From: Cycas panzhihuaensis
Taxonomy: Eukaryota; Cycadophyta
Length of the DNA stretch: 64,000 nucleotides
Reading direction: 5' to 3'
Assembly (NCBI GenBank): GCA_023213395.1
Contig: CM041465.1
Location: forward strand, 179,311,741 to 179,375,740
Numbering within the stretch: position 1 is the first letter of the stretch; every line of letters starts with the position of its first letter. Positions 45,731 through 56,988 of the stretch are shown piece after piece. The position numbers were made by a program, and so were the translations under genes. The notes under the pieces were generated by a model. The model worked only from the letters and a program-made list of their open reading frames with translations, ran no database searches and was not told where the DNA came from.

Positions 45731-47645
45731 ATATTTGGAGCGATAAAAAATATTAGAATTGACTGAGATTTTCCTAAAAACATATATGGAATTCATCCTA
45801 TATGAGGTTTCAAGCCATTGTATCAAATTTACCCTTAATTTTCTCTATTATCTTCTAACCAAAGCATGTCATGCAACCACTTCTTTTGATCATCTCGAAG
45901 TCTGCTTTCTAATGCAAATGACGACACTTGATTCTAATACACAAGTGAAAAGTCATACAAGAAAATGTACTGGTAAGCTATAAAGAAGTGAAAGTTCCTT
46001 TAAAAAATAGTTTTAGCCCTCTTTGAGGTTTAATCCCTAGTCATATGGATTTTCCATATGACCACTTGTAGATTGATAGGGGCTTTTCAGATCCTAAATA
46101 ATATCTAAAATAATTAAATTTTACATACATAATTTTTTTTATCCTTCATAAATTTATTCTACATAAAATAGAATTCATGTTTGCATTTGTTTATGACTAT
46201 TACAAATGCAAATATAAATATCTCTCTCTACATCAAAAGTTTAATAAAAAACTTCTAAATGAAAGGAATTAAATTTTGTGTTCGATTTTTAGTTTTCATG
46301 TAGGCAATAAAATCTATATAATAGGATAAAATCTCTGTATGTGAATGATGGTATGATCTGCTTATCATAGCTAGGGCAATTGTTCTTGTTTATCTATTGT
46401 ATGGATTATTTTTGTTGGTTGTGAGATTTATTCTATAGATTCTTCAAGGATGTATGTTAGATCTTTGTAAACTCACTGCATGGGCATCTTAATGATCAAT
46501 TTGTTGCTTAGACTTATGGGCAATAATACTACATGAAGGGCATGACCATAATGGGCCAGTAGTTGTGATCTGTGGTCATTCACCTCACAATTGTTCTTTC
46601 TTTGTTGGGGTGTGGTGCATGTTGGTGTTATTACATGGATATTACATCCTTGATTTATTAATAAGTATTGTAGGTGAGGTTTTGTATGTTAAGTGCCCAT
46701 TGAGTGGTCTCCATACTATGGTTAGAATGGCATGGGGCAAGCTCTATATATAGTGGCAATAAGGGTTTATATTTGATATAGTGATTAGGTACTTTCTAGT
46801 TGGAGAACCTCTAATTTGTGGAGTAGGGTACGAGTGGTTAAATATCTAATACTTCCTTTAGCTATGGCCGCCTACAAATCTTTTGAGAATGATGCCTCAG
46901 GTGCAATTTGGCAAGTTAGGGCTTTAATTATTTTTAGCAAACTATCACATCTGAATCTTTAACAGAGTTCTCATACTACCATATGTAAATTTTCATTCCA
47001 TAATCAAATATATGTAATTTATATACAAAACATATAATCCCTCAATATTTCATGCCCATAATAATGCCTTTAATAATCCATGTAAAATAAATTACCTATA
47101 TTAAAAAATATACTACTATTAAAATTTATTTTCATACCTCTATAAATAATTCATACCATATACATCGGATTTATTTATGTATATATAAAATATTCATATA
47201 AGCCAATGTAAGAAAAGATTATATTAATATATATTCTATATTCTAAGATCATAATGCCATATCATGTTGCTTAAATATGAGTTGTCATATACCTCTATGG
47301 TGTTATTATAAATAATCTGTACTTATCAACATGTTATTATATAAGCTTGCTTCCATTGATGGGTTACCTACTTCATTCTGATGGACTACTATAAGTAACC
47401 ACATGCTTCCTAAATATAGGCTCCTACATACATAAATGAATATCCATAATAAACTTAATATATTAATATATCATTAGTATTTACTATATTTCCTATTTGC
47501 GATTTTGATTGGCTCCATCCACCTTGTAAATTATTATGCATATCATTGGAATATGCATACTTCTAGCTCATTAAAAATACCTCATGTCTAGCTCCTATCA
47601 TAGGTTAGATAGGCTACACTACTACACAAAATCTTAAAACCCTAG
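45731..47645 (-). other. Element B interior, right part
   Basis: About 1.9 kb of AT-rich sequence hold only short unrelated open frames (for example 45759-45983 and 46565-46753) with no retroelement motif. This supports the view that B never coded for proteins of its own. The stretch ends at the primer-binding site. Confidence 0.55.
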
Positions 47646-47657
47646 GCTCTAATATCA
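47646..47657 (-). promoter_or_regulatory. Element B primer-binding site
   Basis: GCTCTAATATCA is the plus-strand complement of the initiator tRNA-Met site (GCTCTGATACCA) with two transitions. It directly abuts the right LTR. Two better-preserved copies lie inside the LTR at 34-bp spacing. Confidence 0.75.
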
Positions 47658-47725
47658 TAATAAAATATAGACTAAAATTTCTTTGATACCATGTTAACAT
47701 ATATATTAGAATTACTTTGATACCA
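47658..47725 (-). repeat. 34-bp tandem units ending in primer-binding-site copies
   Basis: Two units of exactly 34 bases each begin TAATAAAAT or TGTTAACAT and end CTTTGATACCA, the complement of a tRNA-Met primer-binding site. The LTR body then begins a third time with TGTTAAAATATGG. The left LTR has the same array at 26204-26271, so it predates the insertion of B. Confidence 0.88.
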
Positions 47726-48200
47726 TGTTAAAATATGGGGAATATTAACATTAGCTCTAATTCCACAAGATAATAAGATGCAATAATAAGGGAGAAATAT
47801 GAACTCATAGGTATTTACACATAGTGAATTAATCAATATAAATATAAAATAAAGTATGCATCATCAAGCATAAGCATCACTACAAGATGGACACCAAGAT
47901 GTGTGTGTGGAAAACCCATTGTGGGAAAAACCATGAGAGAAGGTGGAGTTAGGACTCTTCTTATGATTATAAGGTTTACATCTTTCTCCTCTCTCCTTAC
48001 TCAAGATCTCAAGTGGTGAGTGTGTGTGTATGTGTGTGCATAGTAAGATCACCTCGTGAATAGCTTATCAAATTTAATAAGCTTTCACATCATCCAATAA
48101 AGTGATAATATAGATATTTTTGCATCTCACATATCTTAATGTATGTGAATGGTGGAAAGTGTATGTGTACACCATATATATTAAATGTTATGTTTTAATA
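47658..48200 (-). repeat. Element B 5' LTR
   Basis: It aligns with 26204-26758. It begins with two 34-bp units (47658-47691, 47692-47725) and ends TTTAATA where the left copy ends TTTAGCA. ACTTT (48201-48205) follows as the target duplication. Confidence 0.85.
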
Positions 48201-48205
48201 ACTTT

Positions 48206-48538
48206 CACCTTTTATCTTGGTATTTAGAAGATCCATCATTAAAGCAACATGGTAATTCATCTTCTTTTTCTCAAATGTCTAACATAACTTTGTCCATATT
48301 TTATTTGGTTTGTTTAGGTTATGGACTATAGCTCTCTTTGATATAGAGCTAGAGATAATTTTAATAGCCCAATAACCATAAATAACTTTTTCTCTTAATG
48401 AGTTTGTTCTTTTGAATCTAGAAAAATAGAAAGGAGCTCATACTTGGTGATTCCCTAAAGTTGATTCACCATCAATACTAACTCCATGTTAGCCTTCCAC
48501 TTACTAAAGTTATTCTCATTGAAAATAACCTAAGGCAT
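48206..48538 (-). pseudogene. Copia A gag N-terminal part
   Basis: The start codon is at 48538. The frame reads FNENNFSKWKANMELVLM and then KYELLSIFLDSKEQTH, which is the N-terminal block of copia Gag (W-K-x-x-M-E-x-x-L). A TAG replaces one codon early on, and a few Trp codons are stops. It is cut from the rest of gag (26198 leftward) by element B. Confidence 0.8.
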
Positions 48539-49504
48539 TATCCTCTCCATGAGAAATAGGCTGACACAAGTTGTATTTTACCAATCTTTTGATGTACAGT
48601 CTTATGGACAAAACAACCACTTCATTGCTTATTCTTCATTTACCAACATATAAGCCAAGGCACTGGGTTTTAAAAACTTTTATCAACCAATTTTAAGATC
48701 ACCAAAGTCACATGAAAAAAATCCTAAAAAATGCTTTAAATATAAGAATTATAATGTACCAGTAGTGGGCATGGTATAGAAGTTTCAATTTATGATGAAC
48801 ACATCATAAATAGGCTTTAATATTAAGAAATATCACCCAAGTATCCAATGTGGAACATGAGAAGTGTAATATAATGGTGTAGAAAAGGTAACAATATAAA
48901 TATCAATATTAGAATATGCTAAAAGATATATTCCAAAGGTTGGTGGCTATCTAAAAGGTCATGCAACTTTTCTAAATCAATACATGATTAAAAATAATCA
49001 TAAAAATTGATATTTATGATAAATTAAGGTTAATGAACCTTAATAATGTCAATATAGTTATATCCCCTAAGTGGTGGCTCTAAGAAATATTATATGAAGT
49101 GCGTTAACCTTTCATGAAGAGATGCAACCTATGTAGGTCATTCATGGTCTTCTAAATGATAATCTTCACTCCTATGCTATTAGAAATCCACTAAACAATT
49201 GGTATTCACATTAATAAATGGCTTTTATAGCCTTATGCTTTCATCTATAACTCTATGCAAAGTAAATGAGCAGTCCTAAAAGTATAAAAGTTTCCCAATT
49301 TTAACATCAACTTTAATATTCAACATAAACTATTTTCTATAGCTTTAAAGATTGCCTAACACCTTTCTTATAGATAAAAAACCATCATTCATATATTTAA
49401 TCTCACCCACAGGTAATACATTAACTTTTTAATGTTAAATAATAAATTTAATACCTAATGATGTTGAATGACTCCTAATCAATGCCCAATATCATTAGAT
49501 AGAG
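48539..49504 (-). other. Copia A leader, left part
   Basis: These are untranslated leader bases between gag and the insertion point of gypsy C. The stretch is AT-rich, with no motif recognised. Confidence 0.5.
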
Positions 49505-49839
49505 TGTAACATAACCCCACCTTTCTTAAGCACTAGCAAGTGGGAGTTACCAAAAGGTTGATGATTGATGTTAGCTATTAAGATTTGTGCATGGACTACT
49601 AAGCTATCCAATAAGATGTAAGGCCGTTAGGGCCATCAATAATATCATAAGGAAGAAGACCCTCTCATGCTTATATAAAGGGTCGAGCTCTACTTGTAAT
49701 AGTTGTTGAGTATTATTATCTTTGAAGAGAAAGTACTTTGGTACTCCCTTTAGTGATTTGTTTGTGAACTTGTGTTATTTTGGCCTTTACTTCTATTACA
49801 CAACATCTATAAGGTTGATTTCTATGAGGAAAAGTTCTA
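49505..49839 (+). repeat. Gypsy C 5' LTR
   Basis: It starts TGTAACATAACCCC and ends TTCTA. A TATA box TATATAAA lies at 49672-49679. It aligns with 60864-61199 throughout. Confidence 0.87.
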
Positions 49840-49841
49840 AG

Positions 49842-49853
49842 TGGTATCAAAGC
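49842..49853 (+). promoter_or_regulatory. Gypsy C primer-binding site (initiator tRNA-Met)
   Basis: TGGTATCAAAGC lies two bases after the LTR, one G-to-A change away from the canonical TGGTATCAGAGC. Confidence 0.88.
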
Positions 49854-50336
49854 TACATTCATGATCATGGGAAGTTACTCAGTAGGTTAGAGAAAAATCT
49901 TTTCTTTTTTTTTTTGGTCAAATTGAGTACTCTTTCTACCCAAGTAGAGATGAAGGAAAGACCTTTGTTTAGTACTCTCTCCATGGATATTAAGGAACTA
50001 TACCAAGACAATTTAATATTTAGGAGGAAAGGGGAATTTCTTCCTCTAGGTAATATCAGTAGTTTATTTTTTCTACATTTCATCTAATTTTAGTTTCATT
50101 TCTTTATTTTAATTACTATATTTGGGGTCTTTAAATATCACAGAGATTTATCATTCTAGCTAAGTATATCGTGGATTTTCTGCCTCTTACGTGAAGGACT
50201 AGAGATAACACTCTTAACCCAAGCCATAAATAGAACTCGACTATAGAAGTGCACCTCCACATACCTTCAGGTATATAGGAGGATCCCCTTTAGGTCCTAA
50301 ACCCTTCGTAGCATAGGTAAACTTTTAGGTACCAAA

Positions 50337-50408
50337 GTCTTGTAGTATAGTGGTTAGCAGTTAGCGTCACAAAGTTACCTGACCTAAACTTCTGCATTAG
50401 AAGTTTAT
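50337..50408 (+). pseudogene. tRNA-Asp-like segment
   Basis: The piece TTGTAGTATAGTGGTTAG matches the acceptor/D-arm region (including the A box) of plant tRNA-Asp almost exactly, and GTCAC stands where the anticodon loop is expected. The T-arm half is poorly kept and no clean B box is seen. It may be a tRNA pseudogene, a SINE head or captured primer tRNA. Confidence 0.4.
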
Positions 50409-50518
50409 CAACAGGCCTATAAGATCAAGAACAACTTATCTAGTTGTTAGTAGGATACCCTACTTCACATATTCTACTTCTTGATTAAGATCACAAGCCA
50501 CCTCATATAAGTATTAGA

Positions 50519-50541
50519 AGAGAGAGAGAGAGAGAGAGAGA
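50519..50541. repeat. (AG)n microsatellite
   Basis: A perfect AG run of 23 bases in the leader of gypsy C. Confidence 0.95.
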
Positions 50542-50998
50542 TAAAGAAGAAAGGAAAAAAAGACATTAAGAAAAAAAAAACTCCACTTAGTCACTCACAG
50601 TGTAAGTTCATAGCTAAAAATTACCTCTATAACTTATATACCTTATTTTGATCATCGCATCATATTGGTCAGTTTGCACTAGGTTAGTTCATGCAAGTAA
50701 TTTTTATGCTTTTTTAGTACCTTGGTTATTAGTGGGTTTGACCACCCTAAATTCACCTTTAATTTTATATACCCCATTTGGATGAGCCTTCCATACTCTT
50801 TTCAGTAGGCCCAATATCTTGTTTATGTAAATTTTGGGGTCAATAAGCTATAGACACCCCACCCCCCCTATTTACCCCTTCTCTCCCCTATAACAACTCC
50901 CTTGTCCTTATATCTCATTCTTTCTTGATCTATCCCACTTCGTCTATTCCTTTTCTTTCTATTATTTTCTACTTTGGTAAGCTTCTTCTATAACTCCA

Positions 50999-52080
50999 AT
51001 GGTAAAAACTCAAGGAGAAAGAATTAATGAGTTAGCCTCTAAATTCACCAACTTCATGTAAGATGTCAACACCTTCAAGTAACATGTCACTAGTAAGTTT
51101 GAGAGTATAGCTATCATGTTAGATCTCGAAGGTATTAAAAAAGAAATCATAGCATAAATCTAGTAGTCGTTGCAATCCTAACTCCATAACATAGACACTT
51201 CTCATATAATAGGCAACTAGCCTTCCCATTTTCAAGGAAGCAATGCAACTATAAGAGGTTCTCCACCAAGGCAACCTTTCTTTCATAAAACCAATATTCC
51301 TACCTTCGATCCAGATGTGAATAGGGAATGTACCTAAAGTTGGATTAACAAGTTAGAATCCTATTTCACACTCCACTTGATGTCCAAGAAGGATCAACTC
51401 TTATATGCTTCCATCCACCTAGATGGACGATCCCACCATTGGTTCAACTGGTGTAAATGAGAATATCCCTTCTACTTAATATGGTCCTACTTCACCAGCT
51501 ATTTCTTTGAATAATACGAGGATATATGAAGTCAATCTTTCTTCATGAAACTTACTCAATTTAAACAGACTACAATAGAGGAGGCGTATATAGATGAATT
51601 TTAAGCTTTATACAATTACTTATGATAAAGCTAAAACTTACATAAACAAACTGTAATTGATATCCACATGGTTGGACTCTAAGATCACATTCAGATGAGA
51701 CTAAAGACAATGGAAATCTACTCCATCAAGGATGCATTCAAGTGGGCTTGAGCAATAGAGGCTAAATTTATGGTAAATAAACACTCAATGACTCATTAGG
51801 ATAACACTTGGTTCTTCTACACTCAATAGTCAGACTTTCAGTAATTGCAACCTTGATTTGATGATGTTGCCTATCCTTAAGCCAACTTTGCATATCCTTG
51901 AATGTGATAGGATGATACCACCTGTCTAACTACTAATTATTAAAATGATAACTCATCTACTAAAAGAATCTAAATTTCCTAAGTTAAAGCACAATGTCAT
52001 CTAGAGGCTAGCCTTTGTATGTAGTATGCAGAAAAGTAGACTTCTGAGCACGATTGCATTTGTAAGGTGCAACACATGGT
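50999..52080 (+). pseudogene. Gypsy C gag
   Basis: The start MVKTQGERINELASKF is at 50999. The capsid core shows SWINKLESYFTLH, KDQLLYASIHLDGRSHHWF and KLTQFKQTTIEEAYIDEF (about 51340-51600), typical of chromovirus Gag. Near 52020-52060 a zinc knuckle reads CMXYAEKXTSEHDC, with one Cys changed to Tyr and Trp changed to stop. Stops are scattered. Confidence 0.78.
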
Positions 52081-52340
52081 TTTTTCCATTGACCCATCCC
52101 TACCCCATGATGAACCATTTGACTCTGACTCTGAACACGAGGTTGAAGATGACACCTATGATGACTCTACCCTGGATCCTCACCCTGAAGTATCGCTATC
52201 TACTATCACCATCTCCTCTTACTCTAAACCCCTACGTATCCAAGGCATTCTTTGTAAGACTCCAATGTCTATTTTGATTGACAATAGTACATCACTTAAT
52301 TTCATTGATATCTATATAGCCTAATAACTCAACGTATATA
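52081..52340 (+). pseudogene. Gypsy C protease, N-terminal part
   Basis: An acidic linker (DSDSEHEVEDDTYDDS) leads to KPLRIQGILCKTPMSILIDNSTSLNFID. The active site expected as D-S-G-S/A-T reads D-N-S-T-S, so the Gly is lost. Copia D interrupts the protease just after FIDIYIA, and the remainder resumes at 57645. Confidence 0.75.
52336..52340. other. Target-site duplication of copia D (left), atata
   Basis: ATATA is repeated at 57640-57644 directly after the right LTR. Confidence 0.9.
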
Positions 52341-52976
52341 TGTTGGGTATTGTGACAACAATTATGGGGGTTAAAATTTTGGCATGTTTTCGGTGCGATT
52401 TCCCCCCTAATCTTTCTCGGGGGGTTCCAAGGGGGCTGAGAGCCCCCCTTAGCCGAGGGGTGTGGAATGCCCCCCGCTAGGTGGGGGTTTGGGGGTGATA
52501 GCCCCCGACCCAAAAAATTAGCCATGTAAAGCATAGTAAAATATAAAGAGAATTAGGGTCATTCGATATAAATACCCTAGATTCTATGGTTGAGATTTAT
52601 GCCCTTGATGTCTCTCTCATATAGCCCATTTTAGGGCTTTTCTTATTATGTTGTATGTAATGTAATGCACTATGAAGAGGGCAGAAGCTGGTTGTTGTTT
52701 TTGAGAGAACTCTGTAACTGAGATGTACTATTGCTCCATTCTACAACAATAAAGATCGATACCTTTCCTGTGTGGATGTTTCCCTAGCACATTGCTAGGG
52801 TTTTACCATGTTATATTACGTGCATATATGATGTTTGGCTTTCATTTTCATGTTATTGTATAATATCTGATTTTAGAACTTGCATGTAATTTTAAGCTTC
52901 AATTTCTATAACTAGTTATAAGAATGCAATAGATCTTGGTGGCAGTTAAAAGGTTTAGGACCTTATATTCTCAACA
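52341..52976 (+). repeat. Copia D 5' LTR
   Basis: It begins TGTTGGGTATTG and ends TCTCAACA. TATA box TATAAATA is at 52567-52574 and a poly(A) signal AATAAA at 52748-52753. A cluster of G and C runs at about 52400-52510 forms strong hairpins. The right copy has the same length and differs mainly by transitions. Confidence 0.95.
52429..52455. other. GC hairpin in copia D LTR
   Basis: CCAAGGGGGC and GCCCCCCTTAG face each other around a short TGAGA loop. In the right LTR the arms are 11 bases and perfect (57090-57115) with a GAGA loop. More C-run/G-run pairs follow within 60 bases. Confidence 0.75.
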
Positions 52977-52978
52977 AG

Positions 52979-52990
52979 TGGTATCAGAGC
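52979..52990 (+). promoter_or_regulatory. Copia D primer-binding site (initiator tRNA-Met)
   Basis: TGGTATCAGAGC, an exact 12-base match, two bases after the LTR. Confidence 0.95.
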
Positions 52991-53047
52991 CACTCTTTTT
53001 CTTACAGCGAGTTTGTGAAGGTTTTGGTGTCGGCTTTTCTACACCAA

Positions 53048-53803
53048 ATGGTAAAACTAGCAGGTGCAAAGTTCGAGGTAGAGAAATTCAATGGCAAGAA
53101 TAACTTCGAGTTATGGAAGCTAAAAGCATATGATATTCTTGTACAGCAGGGTTTGTACAAAGCCCTTGCAAGCAAATCGAAGAAACCCACAGGGATGGAT
53201 GATGATGAATAAGATGATTTAGACAAGAAGGCACTTAGCACAATATGATTGTGGTTGGCGGATGAAGGTTTGTTTAACATCGCATGGGAGCAGACAACAG
53301 CAGGATTATGGACCCGGTTGGAGGGCCTGTACATGACCAAATTAGTAACGAATCAAATCCACCTGAAGAGGCAACTATACTCATTACGGATGAAGGGATG
53401 TACAAAAATTACTAACCATTTAAATGTTTTCAATACTCTTATTTATCAATTGACTAGTATCAATGTTAAAATTGAGGATGAGGATAAGGCTGTTACCCTA
53501 TTATGCTCATTACCTAAATCTTGGGATAATATTGTCACCTCAATTAGTTTTATCACTACAGATGAATTGGAATATGATTTTATTGTGAGTGCTTTGCTAA
53601 TGGAAGAAGTGCGGAGGAAGTCTAGTCTTAAAACCTCCACACCAAAAGCCATAATAGTAAGGGGTAGAACGTTTGAGGGAGGACAAAACACCAGGGATAC
53701 ATCGAGGTCTAAGTTAAAGAGCAAAAAGAGTAAGCTCAGGTGTTGGCATTGTAATAAGACAGGTCACCTCAAGAAGGATTGTTACAAAAGGAAAGAGTTC
53801 TAG
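53048..53803 (+). pseudogene. Copia D gag
   Basis: The start MVKLAGAKFEVEKFNG at 53048 was chosen over an upstream in-frame Met at 53015, because the conserved 'KFxVEKFNGKNNF.LWK' block begins here. UBN2-type capsid helices follow (TRLEGLYMTK, LKRQLYSLRMKG, LTSINVKIEDEDKAVTLLCSLP). The zinc knuckle CWHCNKTGHLKKDC near 53740-53780 is intact. An in-frame TAA at about 53210 and a few later stops break the frame. All parts stay in one frame up to 53803. Confidence 0.9.
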
Positions 53804-54100
53804 AAAAAGGAAGATCCTGCCAAGGAGGCGAATAAGGTGGAATCAAATCAAGGTATGGATGATGATATCTTGGTCACTTGTAATGTTTCTCATTATCACC
53901 ATGACTGGTTATTAGATTTAGGTGCTTTGTACCACATGTGTTCACACAAGAGTTGGTTCTCATCATACCAACCTCTTAATGGTGGTGATGTACTTATAGG
54001 AAATGAAGTTTCTTGTGAGATAGTGGGCATTGGTAGTATCTAAATTAAGATGTTCGATGGGATAGTCAGAACTTTAACTGAGGTTAGACATGTACCTGAT
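53804..54100 (+). pseudogene. Copia D protease
   Basis: HDWLLDLGALYHMCSHKSWF holds the active site near 53900-53950. The triplet reads Asp-Leu-Gly, so the catalytic Ser/Thr neighbour is replaced by Leu. YQPLNGGDVLIGNEVSCEIVGIGSI is the flap region. The frame matches gag. TAG codons flank it on both sides, one at the gag end (53801-53803). Confidence 0.85.
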
Positions 54101-55038
54101 TTGAAAAGGAATCTGATTTCCTTGGGTGAATTAGATTCGGGTGGTCTTAAGCATACAGGTCATGAAGGAGTCCTAAAGGTGTCAAAGGGCACCTTGGTTA
54201 TTATGAAAGCCTTAAAGAAAGAAAATCTTTACATTTTAGTGAGAAGTATAGATGCCAGCCAAGCAGCTATAGCATCAAAGGCTGCAGAAGATTTAGCTCA
54301 GTTATGGCATCAGAGACTTGGGCACATGAGTGAGAGAGGACTTAAGGTGCTGATAAACTGTAAGTTGCTTCCTAACTTGCAACTTTCAGACTTGGCTTTC
54401 TGTAAACATTATGTTGACTCAGGTTTAAAGCAGGTAGACACACTAGTAAAGGCATTCTGGATTACATACATTCAGATGTATGGGGACCAACCCCTAAAAT
54501 ATCTTGTGGAGGATCATTGTATTTTATCACATTTATAGATGATTACTCCAGGAAGGTATGGGTCTATCTTTTGAAAAGGAAATCTAAAGTGTTTAGTGTG
54601 TTTAAGAAGTTCAAGGCTCTAGTTGAGGACATCACTGGTAAGATAATCAAATGTTTAAGAGTTGACAATAGAGGTGAGTTCAACTCTTTGGAATTTGAGA
54701 ATTATTGCAAAGAAGCTGGGATTGAAAGACACAAGACCACTAGCTATACTCTGCAGCAAAATGACATTACTAAGCACATGAATAGGACACTCTTGGAAAG
54801 AGCAAGAAGCATGCTACGTAATGCAGGAGTGGAGCAGGGCTTATGGGTAGAAGCTATTCAAATAGCTTGCTATTTGGTAAATATGTCAGCATCACTTGCA
54901 ATAGATTGCAAGATTCCTGAAGAGGTATGGACTGGACATCCATATGATTATTCAAATTTAAAAGTTTTTGGTTGTGATGCTTATGCCTGGACTGACAAAA
55001 GTAAACGTTCAAAATTAGACCCAAAATCCAAGAGATAA
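54101..55038 (+). pseudogene. Copia D integrase
   Basis: The pre-integrase zinc block LWHQRLGHMSERGLKVL is at about 54300-54350. The catalytic core follows in another frame: FITFIDDYSRKVWVYLL (first Asp), IKCLRVDNRGEFNSLEF (second Asp, Gly to Arg beside it) and HMNRTLLERARSML (Glu in place) at 54517-54850. VFGCDAYAWTDKSKRSKLD is the C-terminal block. A frameshift lies at about 54480-54516. Confidence 0.9.
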
Positions 55039-56280
55039 ATCTTTGTTGGTTATGGTGATAAGGATGGTGTAAAGGGATACAAGTTATGGGATCCTACTAC
55101 TTACAAAATCACCATTAACAGAGATGTCATATTTAATGAATCTCCCCTTGTAAAATTAGACAGTGGAGAAGTTGAAATGAAACAAGAGCAGTAAGATGAA
55201 CCTCAACAAGTTAAGTTTGAAGTGCAACCATCCATGGAATTAGAAGAGCATGAAGATCTTTCTGAAGATGAATCAGCAACAGATTCACAGGAATATCTGG
55301 ATACTCCTCTACCAACAGTTAGAAGATCTACATGAGTTAATCATCCACCTGACAGGTACATCCATTTATTTCTATTACTTTGGTTTCTAATGATGGTAAG
55401 CCCATATGTTATCAGGAAGCAGTAAATGATATCCATGGTGAGAAGTGGATGAGGGTTATGCAGGAAGAGATAGATGCTTTGAAGAAAAATAATTCATGGG
55501 ACTTGGTAGAACTTCCACATGGCAGGAAGACTGTTAGTTGCAGGTGAGTTTTCAAAAGGAAAATAGATGTTAATGGAAAGGTTGATAAATATAGGGCAAG
55601 AATGGTGGCTAAAGGTTTTGCACAGAAAGTAGGTATTGACTTTCATGAGATCTTTTCACCAGTTATTAAACTCATTTCAATTTGAGTGCTGTTAGCATTA
55701 GTAGCTTCTCTCGATTTGGAGTTGGAGCAGTTATATATAAAAATAACTTTTTAACATGGAGATTTAGATGAAAAGATCTATATAGATCAACCAAAAGGGT
55801 TTGTACAAGATGGCAGGAAAAGACTTACTTGTAGGCTAAGGAAATCATTGTATGGCCTGAAGCAATCACCCAGGTAGTGGTACAAGAAGTTTGATGCCTT
55901 CATGGAGAGCCACAATTTTAAAGAAGTGAGTATGATCATTGTGTTTACTTTAAATTTATGGATAATGGCTTAATTATTATCTTGATATTATATATTAATG
56001 ACATGCTGGTTGCAAGCAAAAGCATAGAAGAAATCAATAAGCTAAAGGCTCAATTGGCTAGGACTTTTAATATGAAGGATCTAGGAGCTACAAAATAAAT
56101 CTTAGGCATGGAGATACACAGAGACAGGAAAAATGGTAAGCTATGGTTATCATAGTAGAAATATATGGAGAAGGTGCTAACCAGGTTTGGGATGGCAAAT
56201 GTGAAACCAGTGAGTATCCCATTGGCTTCCCACTTCAAGCTTTCTTCGAATATGAGTCCTAGTAGTGAAGAATAAAAGGC
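55039..56280 (+). pseudogene. Copia D reverse transcriptase and linker
   Basis: After an acidic linker (about 55160-55340), MQEEIDALKKNNSWDLVELP opens the RT near 55460. KYRARMVAKGFAQKVGIDF, KSLYGLKQSPR and ILYINDMLVAS follow. The catalytic YVDD reads YIND at 55991-56002, so one Asp has become Asn. Several stops replace Trp or Gln. MKDLGATK and ILGMEIHRDR form the thumb. Confidence 0.88.
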
Positions 56281-56956
56281 TTATATGTATTGTGTGCCTT
56301 ATGCCAATGCAGTAGGAAGTTTGATGTATGCCATGGTATATACAAGACCTGATATGTCACATGCAGTCAGTGTAGTTAACAGATTTATGGCAAATCTAGG
56401 AAAGGAACATTGGGCTGCAGTGAAATGGGTGCTTCAGTATTTGAGAGGCACGAGTGACTATTGCATCACCTTTGGAGGTACAGGTAATTAGGTTTGTGGA
56501 TATGTCGATTTAGACTTTGCAGGAGATTTAGATAAAAGAAGGTCTACTTCAGGTTATATTTTTACTCTTACAAATGGTCTAGTTAGTTAGATGTCTAAAT
56601 TGTAGAGCATAATTGCACTGTCAACCACAAAAGCTAAATATGTTACTGCAACACATGCTTGTAAAGAAAAAATCTAGTTACAGGGTCTATTGGTTGAGCT
56701 TAGAAGGAGACAAGAAAATGTAAAGGTATTTTGTAATAGTCAAAGTACCATTTACTTAGCCAAGAATCTAGCTTATCACAGTAGAACAAAGCATATTACT
56801 CTTAAGTACCATTTTATTAGATAAGTTATGGAATCAGGTGGAGTGGCACTTGAGGAGATTCATACCAATTAGAATTGTACTGATATATTCACAAAACCAG
56901 TACCATTAGAGAAGTTCAAATGGTGTTTGACTTCTCTTGGCTTACAGAAAAGATGA
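56281..56956 (+). pseudogene. Copia D RNase H and polyprotein end
   Basis: VGSLMYAMVYTRPDMSHAV and WAAVKWVLQYLRGTSDY (56285-56491), then DLDFAGDLDKRRSTSGY, ALSTTKAKYVTATHA and HITLKYHFIR are the RNase H landmarks. Lys stands in place of the usual Glu in the 'STTEAEY' block. IFTKPVPLEKFKWCLTSLGL and a TGA at 56954-56956 end the gene. Confidence 0.88.
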
Positions 56957-56988
56957 TGAAGGGTCCATTAAAGGTACCAGTTAATTGT

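Larger units (their letters stand above)
26204..48200 (-). mobile_element. B: LARD-like non-coding LTR retrotransposon
   Basis: LTRs of about 550 bp (26204-26758 and 47658-48200) and an acttt duplication bound an insertion in copia A gag. Without nested G2, B is about 3.9 kb, with a 2.8-kb interior that shows no retroelement protein. It was therefore probably mobilised in trans. A primer-binding-site complement at 47646-47657 and a pyrimidine run CCTCTCC at 26759-26765 (complement of a purine tract) fix the orientation as leftward. Each LTR starts with an unusual 34-bp tandem array. Confidence 0.82.
49854..50998 (+). other. Gypsy C leader
   Basis: About 1.15 kb of leader precede gag. It holds a tRNA-like segment at 50337-50408 and a (AG)n run at 50519-50541. 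The open frame at 49722-50087 spans the LTR edge and has no known domain. Confidence 0.55.

Noticed and set aside
48018-48045. TG repeat as a telomere-like or Z-DNA element
   Set aside because: It is an interrupted microsatellite inside an LTR, and the other LTR has (TA)n at the same place.
50519-50541. Short-spaced repeats suggesting a CRISPR-like array
   Set aside because: They are simple AG microsatellites, and the window is eukaryotic. No spacer-repeat structure exists anywhere in it.
53446-53724. Antisense frame across copia D gag
   Set aside because: It is a shadow of the gag coding strand.
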